Below are positions 1 to 5,579 of a stretch of DNA of 7,509 bases, piece after piece. Numbering within the stretch: the stretch's first letter is position 1; the number at the start of each line of letters is the position of its first letter. Where the stretch lies: positions 337 through 7,845 of the forward strand of contig DMNK01000006.1 of assembly GCA_003453695.1 (NCBI GenBank), read 5' to 3'. Under the pieces are notes generated by a model, which saw only the letters and a list, made by a program, of their open reading frames with translations, was not told the origin of the DNA and made no database searches. The stretch is from Acidimicrobiaceae bacterium. GTDB taxonomy: Bacteria > Actinomycetota > Acidimicrobiia > Acidimicrobiales > UBA8190. Both the position numbers and the translations under genes were made by a program.

Positions 1-1039
1 GCGGCGGGCTCGGTGGCGGTGGTGGCACCACGGCCGGCCCCGACGAAGACGGAGCCGGGGGTGAGCTGCCCAACCCGGCCGGCGCCGCCAGCTGGCCCGG
101 TCCATGGGGGGCGCCCCGGAAGGCGCCGAGGCCGAAGACCGTGGCGGCCAAGAGCACCAGCGCCGCGCTCACCGATGCCAGAGCGGAGCGGCGGCGGTGC
201 TGCGACAGCATGTGCCGGGCGTGGACGTAGTCACGACGGCGCAGGTGGAGGTCGGCTTCGGCCAGCATCAGGAGCACGTCGGGGCTGGCGAGCACGTCGG
301 CCCCCGACGCACGCAACCCGGCCATGCCCCACGAGAACCCGAGCCCGACGGCCAAGGTCGCCTCCAGCACGACGGCGCCCAGGTCGACGGTGTGGCTGCC
401 GGGAGCCAGCACAGCCAGCTTCCGGCGGCTCAAGCGGTAGACACGCTGGCCGGGTGCCCCGGCGCCCGCCAGAGCGGCGGCGAGGGCGAGCACGGCGGCG
501 TCGTCCGCCCCCGGATCACGGGGCCGGTGCAGCGAGCCCTTGGGCGCGGCGTCGAGCTCGATGACGGCCAGAGCCGCCTCGGCGTTGGAGAGCAGGCTGG
601 CCGCCACCGCCTCGTCGAGGTCGCCTTCGAGCGCTCGGCGGTCCGCCAACGACGACGCCACGCTCCGGCGCTCGGCCAGACGGGTGGAGGCGGCGGCGGC
701 CTCGGTGGCGAGCAGCTCGAGCACCGGCTCCAACGCCGCCGAGGGGAACTGCTCGAAGACGTCAGCGGAGAGCTCGGTGGCGATCTCCGAGAGGCACTGC
801 GCGGCCGGGACGGCCTCGTCGGCGGATCGCAGGCCGGCACCCCAGGTCCGTACCGCCCGTGCCAGACCGGGCGGGGGGGCGCCGCGCTCCAAGGTGGCGA
901 CGATGGCAGCGCACAGGTCCAAGGCGGCCGACCCCGCGGTGGCCTCGATGGGGGCTCGCCGCAGCACGCAGCGGACGCGCCAGTGCACCATCAGCCGCTG
1001 CACCAACACGGTGCCGGTGTCCTGCGCTGAGGCCTGCAT
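1..1039 (-). CDS. Degenerate GGDEF-domain membrane protein (3' end outside window)
   Basis: Open minus-strand frame from ATG at 1039 to the window edge; 346 residues are visible and the stop lies outside. Residues 1-125 are mostly helical, like the N-terminal region of many actinobacterial diguanylate cyclases. Residues about 131-280 follow the GGDEF fold: LADRRALEGDLDEAVA matches the usual 'LTGLxNRRALExDL' strand, AALAVIELDA matches the 'lallllDiD' strand, VYRLSRRKLAVLAPG matches 'vyRxGGDEFavllP', and LAEADLHLRRRDY matches the closing 'adxALYxAKxxG' helix. The GGDEF signature is replaced by SRRKL (204-208), the metal-binding Asp after IELD is not conserved in context, and no RxxD inhibitory site is visible, so cyclase activity is very unlikely. 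Residues 286-307 form one transmembrane helix, followed by a Pro/Ser/Gly-rich tail that is probably extracytoplasmic. AGGG lies 7 nt before the ATG; a stronger AGGAGG is 17 nt away. It is separated by 215 bp from the upstream gene. The GGDEF relationship comes from motif reading, not a search; the coding frame itself is secure. Confidence 0.75.
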   Translation of the reverse strand, partial: MQASAQDTGTVLVQRLMVHWRVRCVLRRAPIEATAGSAALDLCAAIVATLERGAPPPGLARAVRTWGAGLRSADEAVPAAQCLSEIATELSADVFEQFPSAALEPVLELLATEAAAASTRLAERRSVASSLADRRALEGDLDEAVAASLLSNAEAALAVIELDAAPKGSLHRPRDPGADDAAVLALAAALAGAGAPGQRVYRLSRRKLAVLAPGSHTVDLGAVVLEATLAVGLGFSWGMAGLRASGADVLASPDVLLMLAEADLHLRRRDYVHARHMLSQHRRRSALASVSAALVLLAATVFGLGAFRGAPHGPGQLAAPAGLGSSPPAPSSSGPAVVPPPPPSPP

Positions 1040-1254
1040 GTGTGCCCTGTCCGGACCCTCCTGGGGCGAGGTGGCGTTCAGGTCGATGCTCGAGTGATCG
1101 ACACGCGGGCAGCCCAGGATTAGGGCCGAATGTCACCGTTGGGGGTCCGTGGCGCCCCGGTTGCGTTCTCATGCAGCAGCCGTTGGGCGACCGTAGGGAA
1201 ATCGCTCTGAGCTGGGAGGACACCCCACTCCCACCAGCCCCGGCCCGGGACCGC
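1040..1254. other. Intergenic spacer between DUF2889 gene and degenerate GGDEF gene
   Basis: The longest gene-free stretch in the window. It should carry the promoter of the GGDEF-like gene on the minus strand and the transcription end of the DUF2889 gene. I find no convincing -10/-35 pair, no RNA gene and no small ORF with a good ribosome site. Frames that cross it have no recognisable protein content. The only structure I can name is the hairpin at 1213-1233. Confidence 0.5.
1213..1233 (-). terminator. Possible terminator hairpin after DUF2889 gene
   Basis: TGGGAG (1213-1218) and CTCCCA (1228-1233) form a perfect 6-bp stem around a 9-nt loop, 22 bp past the stop codon of the minus-strand DUF2889 gene. 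There is no clean U-tract on the minus strand, only CAGAGCGATTT after the stem, so this could be a weak or Rho-assisted terminator or chance pairing in GC-rich DNA. Confidence 0.25.
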
Positions 1255-2253
1255 TCAGTGGAGCCGGTCCGCCACCCCGGCAAGGCCGCCCAGGGCCCGG
1301 AGCAGGTCGTTCAGGTGGGTGCACGACGCCGGGCCGGCGATCAGCTCGGGCACCCGGTCGGCCATCTCGCTGAGCGGGGTGCCCACGACCGCCGTCACTT
1401 CGCCGGCGGCGGCCGGACACTCGCCGAAGGGCAGAACCCGGGGATCGGCCTCGATGTCGGTGAACACGCCGTCCTCGAGTCGCGCCCTGAGGGCGTACTC
1501 GTGCAGGACGGCTTCCCCTCCGTCCGGCTCGCCGACGGTGTCGCGGAACATGGCCCACACCGACATGACGCCGTCCTCGTCCACGGCGGCGTCGAGGCAG
1601 CGACGCCGGCGCATGGCATCGGGGGCGAGGGGCGGGCACCGGTGGAACGCCCACCGGTCGTCGTCATCGGCGTCGAGCTCCGGGGCGGGCGGGCAGTCCT
1701 GCAGGGGGACACCGCTGCCGGACGCGATGCTCACCATGGCGGCGCCGCCCTGTCGCCACCCTGAGCACAGGTCGACCATGCGGTCGAGCACGTTGGGCGG
1801 GGTGAGCGACTCGGGGGCCAGGCCCTGGCGGCGGGCCAGGCGCATGAAGCCGTAGCCGGAGATGAGCACGGCGGCGGGCACGTCGTCGAGCACCTGACGG
1901 AGGAGCGACCCGCTCGCCCACGCCGGGACGACCTCGTTGAGGCGGCGGCGGAACCCTCCACCGGCGCGCGCCCCCGTGAGCTCCTGCGCCCACGGTTCGG
2001 CGGGGTCGGTGCGCAGCGCCGCCAGCTGCCGGTCCCCGTCGAAGGCCGCTTCGAGCACGGCCTCACCCAGCACCTCGGGGTCGCCGATGCCGGTGCCCGT
2101 GCGCAGATCCCGCGCCCCGCCCGAGATGGACAGCTCCGCCCCCCATCCCGTGCGGGCCCCCACGTCGACGTGCGTGGTGCGGCGCAGCGAGCGGGGCCGC
2201 CGGGCAGCAAGCCGCACGAGCGGCCGGCGCGGAGCGGACGTGCCCGTGGTCAC
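1255..2253 (-). CDS. DUF2889 family protein
   Basis: A 332-residue protein of unknown function that I assign to DUF2889 by pattern. The N-terminus has RRTTHVDV (24-31), then GGARDL (45-50) and a GGFRRRLNEVVP block (99-110). The middle has a DLCSGW motif (161-166), and the C-terminus has LPFGECPAA (274-282) followed by ASCTHLNDLL (309-318), matching the family's conserved Cys and Cys-Thr-His-Leu positions. C163, C279, C311 and H313 are the residues to watch for metal or cofactor binding. No signal peptide or membrane segment is visible, so it is probably cytoplasmic. The start is GTG; no Shine-Dalgarno sequence precedes it, but TAGCGT ends 6 nt before the GTG, the arrangement of a leaderless mRNA. 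The gene is divergent from the thiolase-like gene. In actinobacteria I associate DUF2889 genes with acyl-CoA and steroid-type catabolic loci, which fits the neighbours but does not give a reaction. Confidence 0.87.
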   Translation of the reverse strand: MTTGTSAPRRPLVRLAARRPRSLRRTTHVDVGARTGWGAELSISGGARDLRTGTGIGDPEVLGEAVLEAAFDGDRQLAALRTDPAEPWAQELTGARAGGGFRRRLNEVVPAWASGSLLRQVLDDVPAAVLISGYGFMRLARRQGLAPESLTPPNVLDRMVDLCSGWRQGGAAMVSIASGSGVPLQDCPPAPELDADDDDRWAFHRCPPLAPDAMRRRRCLDAAVDEDGVMSVWAMFRDTVGEPDGGEAVLHEYALRARLEDGVFTDIEADPRVLPFGECPAAAGEVTAVVGTPLSEMADRVPELIAGPASCTHLNDLLRALGGLAGVADRLH

Positions 2254-2259
2254 CGGGCC

Positions 2260-2265
2260 ACGCTA
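2260..2265 (-). promoter_or_regulatory. -10 element for a leaderless DUF2889 transcript
   Basis: On the minus strand TAGCGT fits the actinobacterial TANNNT -10 pattern. It is followed by 6 nt (GGCCCG) and then the GTG start, which would put the transcription start on the start codon. No good -35 is visible 17-18 nt upstream; the operator-like sequence at 2283-2300 falls in that zone. Confidence 0.45.
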
Positions 2266-2282
2266 CCGTCCCGGTGGCGTTC

Positions 2283-2300
2283 TCCGACACCGGCGTCAGG
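2283..2300. promoter_or_regulatory. Operator-like imperfect palindrome in divergent intergenic region
   Basis: TCCGACACCGGCGTCAGG shares 13 of 18 bases with the perfect palindrome at 7160-7177, including GACAC and GTCAGG at the same positions. Its own dyad is imperfect (GAC-C--G-GTC pairs). It lies between the divergent DUF2889 and thiolase-like genes, near the -35 zone of the DUF2889 promoter. I infer a weaker site for the same regulator; chance similarity in GC-rich DNA remains possible. Confidence 0.35.
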
Positions 2301-2344
2301 TTCGAGGGAGCGCGCTTCGGGCCTTCTTCACCGGTGAGCACCGC

Positions 2345-2349
2345 GGAGG
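2345..2349 (+). promoter_or_regulatory. Ribosome binding site of thiolase-like gene
   Basis: GGAGG lies 11 nt before the ATG at 2361. The spacing is somewhat long, but it is the best Shine-Dalgarno in the region and favours this ATG over the in-frame GTG at 2334, which has none. Confidence 0.5.
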
Positions 2350-2360
2350 CGACGACGGAC

Positions 2361-3509
2361 ATGGCACGACGGGTGGCGATCGTGGGCGCGGCGCTGAGCG
2401 ACTGCGGGCGCGTCGACGACAAGACCGCCTACCAGCTCCACCACCAGGCCACCTCCGCCGCCCTGGCCGAGGCGGGGATCAGCCGCCACGAGGTGGACGG
2501 CTTCATGTCCCACGGGACGGGGACGTTGCCTCCCATCGACGTGGCGGAGTACCTGGGCCTGGCACCGCACATCCAGTACATCGACTCGACCGGTGTGGGC
2601 GGGTCCAGTTGGGAGATCTTCCTCGAGCACGCCGTGGCCGCCATCGCCCAGGGACACGTCGACACGGTGGTGCTCAGCTACGGGTCCACGGCCCGGGCCG
2701 ACCTCAAACGCCGGGCCCGCACCGCCAACCTGTCGTTCGGCAACCGTGGCCCGTCGCAGTTCGACGCCCCCTATGGCCACACCCTCATCGCCAAGCACGC
2801 CATGTCGGCCCGGCGCCACATGCACGAGTTCGGCACGAGCATCGAGCAACTGGCCGAGATCGCCGTGTCGGCCCGCTACAACGCCGGGTTCAACCCGCAG
2901 GCGTACTACCGCGACCCCATCACCATCGACGACGTGCAGACGGCGCCCATGATCGCCGACCCGTTCACCAAGCTGCACTGCTGCATCCGCTCCGACGGCG
3001 GCGGAGCCGTCGTCATCACCCACGAGGACCGGGCCCGCGACTGTGACAGGACCCCGGTGTGGGTGCTCGGCACCGGCGAAGCCATCTCGCACGCCGTCAT
3101 GAGCGAGTGGACCGACTTCACCGAGTCGCCGTGCGTGCGGTCGGGGCAGCGGGCCTTCGGCGAGGCGGGCGTCACACCCGAGGACATCGACGTGCTCCAG
3201 GTCTACGACTCGTTCACCCTGACCGTGCTCCTCACGCTCGAAGGCCTGGGCTTCTGCAAGAAGGGCGAGGGTGGCCCGTTCGTGGAGGACGGCAAGCTGC
3301 GCGTGGGCGGCGCCCTCCCCACCAACACCGACGGGGGTGGGCTGTCGGCCTGCCAGCCGGGGATGCGGGGGATCTTCCTGCTCGTCGAGGCGGTGAAACA
3401 GCTCCGAGGCGAGTGTGGCGACCGGCAGGTGCCGGGCGCCCGTCTCGCCTGTGTGAACGCCACCGGCGGCTGGATCAGCTCCACCGCCACCGCCGTCCTC
3501 GGGGTGTAG
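2361..3509 (+). CDS. Thiolase-like protein of SCP-x/lipid-transfer type, probably non-thiolase
   Basis: A 382-residue protein of the thiolase superfamily, SCP-x/acetyl-CoA acetyltransferase-like branch. The start MARRVAIVGA is the typical first strand and the length is normal. Residues 73-100 (QYIDSTGVGGSSWEIF, then the A-x-x-AIAQG helix) correspond to the nucleophile region, but the Cys of true thiolases is absent: GGSSW (80-84) stands there. Residues 280-300 carry the family motif QVYDSFTLTVLLTLEGLGFC, and 318-335 carry ALPTNTDGGGLSACQPG, where relatives commonly have His before Pro-Gly; here it is Gln332. The C-terminal loop is CVNATGGWISS (364-374) rather than the thiolase C-x-G-G-G. Some members of this branch, such as Ltp2, are retro-aldolases that act on CoA thioesters with a DUF35 partner and use Tyr residues; Y282 is a candidate. 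No DUF35 gene is in the window. The protein probably handles an acyl-CoA, but the reaction is uncertain. An in-frame extension to 2274 lacks family-like sequence. Confidence 0.9.
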   Translation: MARRVAIVGAALSDCGRVDDKTAYQLHHQATSAALAEAGISRHEVDGFMSHGTGTLPPIDVAEYLGLAPHIQYIDSTGVGGSSWEIFLEHAVAAIAQGHVDTVVLSYGSTARADLKRRARTANLSFGNRGPSQFDAPYGHTLIAKHAMSARRHMHEFGTSIEQLAEIAVSARYNAGFNPQAYYRDPITIDDVQTAPMIADPFTKLHCCIRSDGGGAVVITHEDRARDCDRTPVWVLGTGEAISHAVMSEWTDFTESPCVRSGQRAFGEAGVTPEDIDVLQVYDSFTLTVLLTLEGLGFCKKGEGGPFVEDGKLRVGGALPTNTDGGGLSACQPGMRGIFLLVEAVKQLRGECGDRQVPGARLACVNATGGWISSTATAVLGV

Positions 3510-3515
3510 TGATCC

Positions 3516-4016
3516 CTAGCCGTTGGCGAGGCGGATGACCACCCCCGACAGCACCAGGGCCACCACCGTGGCCGCCGGGGCGAAGAGCACCTTGTTCCCG
3601 AGACGGGCGTGGACCTTGGCGTTGAAGGCGAGGACGAAGCACACCGCCATGCCGGCGGCGCCGAGCGAGAACTCCGGCAGCCACACCACCGCCAGGTCGT
3701 GACCGAGGCGACCGTTGTCGGCGTCGCTCACCACCAGCAACGGGAAGATGGCCAGCCACACGACGCACCACAGGGCGAAGACCACCGCCGAGACGACGAG
3801 GACGACACCGCGCACCGTGGTGATCTTCGAGGGCGCGCGCGGCGTGGCGCCGGCCGTGGAGCCGGACGACACCGACGATGTCCAGCCATGGCCGTCCCAC
3901 CATCGGTACGGCGCCAGCCACCAAGGGTCGGCGTACCAGCCCGGCGGGGCTCCCGCCGAGGATGACGGCGCGGAGGGCGGTGGCCATGGCGGCGGCGGGG
4001 AAGTGGGAGTGCTCAT
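3516..4016 (-). CDS. DUF2510 small membrane protein
   Basis: A 166-residue protein with a Pro/Ser-rich N-terminus, then PPGWYADPWWLAPYRWWDG (24-42) ending in GWTS (44-47), a clear DUF2510 domain, the Trp-rich module common at the cytoplasmic N-terminus of actinobacterial membrane proteins. Three hydrophobic segments follow (about 68-96, 109-131 and 143-163). Function is unknown. It lies 45 bp after the aldehyde dehydrogenase stop on the same strand and could be the last gene of that operon, though nothing in its sequence relates to catabolism. Its stop is 6 bp from the stop of the convergent thiolase-like gene. The ATG has only a distant GGAG and no promoter-like element. The DUF2510 motif fixes the frame; an overlapping minus-strand frame (3475-3987) is rejected. 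Confidence 0.85.
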   Translation of the reverse strand: MSTPTSPPPPWPPPSAPSSSAGAPPGWYADPWWLAPYRWWDGHGWTSSVSSGSTAGATPRAPSKITTVRGVVLVVSAVVFALWCVVWLAIFPLLVVSDADNGRLGHDLAVVWLPEFSLGAAGMAVCFVLAFNAKVHARLGNKVLFAPAATVVALVLSGVVIRLANG

Positions 4017-4061
4017 CGAAGTGCCGACTGCCGGCTCCGCTGGGTCGGATGGGGGTCGGGA

Positions 4062-5579
4062 TCAGCCCGTGAGCTTGGGGCCGCCCGCCTCGGCGGCGAT
4101 GGCTACCGTCTTCGTCTCGAGGTACTCCTCGAAGCCCTCGCGGCCGTGCTCCCGTCCCACCCCGCTCTGGCGGTACCCGCCGAACGGAACGTCGGGCGCC
4201 AGGTACACGCCGCCGTTGATGCTCATGGTCCCGGTTCGGATGCGCCGCGCCACGGCCAGGGCGCGATCCTCGCTCGTGCTCGTGACCGCGCCGGACAAGC
4301 CGTAGATGGAGTCGTTGGCGATGCGCACGGCGTCGTCCTCGTCCTCGTAGGGAATGGCCACCAGCACCGGGCCGAAGATCTCCTCCTGGGCGATGGTCGC
4401 CTTCGGGTCGACGTCGGCGAACAAAGTGGGCTCGACGAAGTAGCCGGTGGCGGGCTCGGAGGGAACGGCGCCGCCGCGCACCAGACGGGCCTCGGACTTC
4501 CCCTTCTCGATGTAGCTCAGCACCCGCCGGCGCTGCTTGTCGCTCACGAGCGGCCCCATGAGGTTGGACGCGTCCCAGGGGTCACCGAAGCTCATGGCGT
4601 CGAGGGTGGCCTTGGCCAGTTCCACCCCCTCGTCGTAGCGGGAGCGGGGCAGCAGCAGGCGGGTGGTGATGGCACACCCCTGGCCGGCGTGCACGCACAC
4701 GGCGAAGGCACCGCCCGAGCACGCCGCCCCCAGGTCCTCCACGTCGTCGAGGACGATGTTGGCCGACTTGCCGCCGAGTTCGAGGAACACCTTCTTCACG
4801 GTGTCGGCGCCCTTGGCCATGATGCGCCGGCCCGTGGCGGTCGACCCCGTGAACGTCACCATGTCCACCCGGGGATCGGTGGTGAGGACCTCGCCCACCA
4901 TGTGATCGGCCGATGCGACCACGTTGACGACGCCTGCCGGGATGTCGGTCTGCTCGGCGATGATGCGCCCGAGGACGGTGGCCGACCACGGCGTGTCGGG
5001 GGCCGGCTTCAAGACGACGGTGTTGCCGGCCGCCAGCGCCGGCGACAGCTTGGCCATGTTGAGAAAGAGCGGGAAGTTCCACGGCGTGATGGCCCCCACC
5101 ACCCCGGTCGCTTCGCGCAGGACGAGCCGCTTGGTGCGCTGGCCGAACACCAGGCGTTCGGGCATGGGCTGGTCGTAGGGGTAGCTGGCGGCCAGCTCGG
5201 CGTAGTGGGAGACGTCGTCGATGGGCAGGTCCACCTGGATGGCGTAGGTGAGGGCGATGGGGCTGCCCGCCTCGGCCACGACCACGGCGCGCAGCTCCTC
5301 CTTGTTGGCCTCCAGGGCGGCGTGCAGCTGGTCCAGACAGCGACGCCGGAAGTCGTGGTCGGTGGACCACGAGGTCTCGTCGAAGGCCCGGCGCGCCGCG
5401 GCGATGGCAGACTCCATGTCGGCGGCCGTCCCGTCGGCGGTGTCACCGAGGGACTTCTCGGTGGCGGGGTCGACGTTGGCGAAAGTAGCGCCGCTCGACG
5501 ACTCCACCAGCTTCCCGTCGATGAGCAGCCGGGGCTCACCCCGCACCTCGTGCCCGGAGGCCGTGGACGTGTCGGTCAT
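4062..5579 (-). CDS. NAD(P)-dependent aldehyde dehydrogenase
   Basis: A 505-residue enzyme of the aldehyde dehydrogenase superfamily, oxidising an aldehyde to the carboxylic acid with NAD(P)+ in the cytoplasm. All key residues are present at almost the classical numbering: TPWNFP (165-170) with N168, KPAPDTPWS (191-199) for cofactor binding, FTGSTATGR (243-251), general base E267 in LELGGKSAN, nucleophile C302 in AGQGCAITTR, and E400 in EEIFGPV (399-405). PFGGYRQSGVGRE (465-477) and EEYLETKTV (484-492) give a normal C-terminus. The GQGCAITTR version of the active site resembles actinobacterial terpenoid or steroid-locus dehydrogenases, but the substrate is not determinable. The ATG at 5579 overlaps the TGA of the acyl-CoA synthetase (ATGA), and AAGGGAG (5590-5584) lies 4 nt upstream, so translation is probably coupled. 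The open frame continues upstream to 6287, but that part is antisense-frame noise over the synthetase. Confidence 0.96.
   Translation of the reverse strand: MTDTSTASGHEVRGEPRLLIDGKLVESSSGATFANVDPATEKSLGDTADGTAADMESAIAAARRAFDETSWSTDHDFRRRCLDQLHAALEANKEELRAVVVAEAGSPIALTYAIQVDLPIDDVSHYAELAASYPYDQPMPERLVFGQRTKRLVLREATGVVGAITPWNFPLFLNMAKLSPALAAGNTVVLKPAPDTPWSATVLGRIIAEQTDIPAGVVNVVASADHMVGEVLTTDPRVDMVTFTGSTATGRRIMAKGADTVKKVFLELGGKSANIVLDDVEDLGAACSGGAFAVCVHAGQGCAITTRLLLPRSRYDEGVELAKATLDAMSFGDPWDASNLMGPLVSDKQRRRVLSYIEKGKSEARLVRGGAVPSEPATGYFVEPTLFADVDPKATIAQEEIFGPVLVAIPYEDEDDAVRIANDSIYGLSGAVTSTSEDRALAVARRIRTGTMSINGGVYLAPDVPFGGYRQSGVGREHGREGFEEYLETKTVAIAAEAGGPKLTG
5576..5579 (-). other. ATGA stop/start overlap, synthetase to dehydrogenase
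   Basis: The TGA of the acyl-CoA synthetase (5578-5576) and the ATG of the aldehyde dehydrogenase (5579-5577) share bases. With the Shine-Dalgarno AAGGGAG inside the synthetase 3' end, this is a standard arrangement for translational coupling and fixed stoichiometry. Confidence 0.9.

Noticed and set aside
873..879. Run of seven G in the GGDEF-like gene as a phase-variable tract
   Set aside because: The reading frame is intact on both sides and runs of this length are expected in DNA this GC-rich, so there is no evidence of slippage.
104..1030. Plus-strand open frame of 308 codons over the left-end gene
   Set aside because: The translation is Gly/Gln/Arg-rich with no motif. The minus-strand frame gives a coherent GGDEF-like domain and a real membrane helix.
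2274..2360. Extension of the thiolase-like protein to an upstream start at 2274 or GTG 2334
   Set aside because: Family proteins begin at the MARRVAIVG strand. Neither upstream start has a ribosome site, and the extension covers the operator-like sequence.
1937..3046. Plus-strand open frame of 369 codons across the divergent intergenic region
   Set aside because: It overlaps the DUF2889 gene antisense and the thiolase-like gene out of frame. The translation is Arg/Pro/Gly-rich without motifs.
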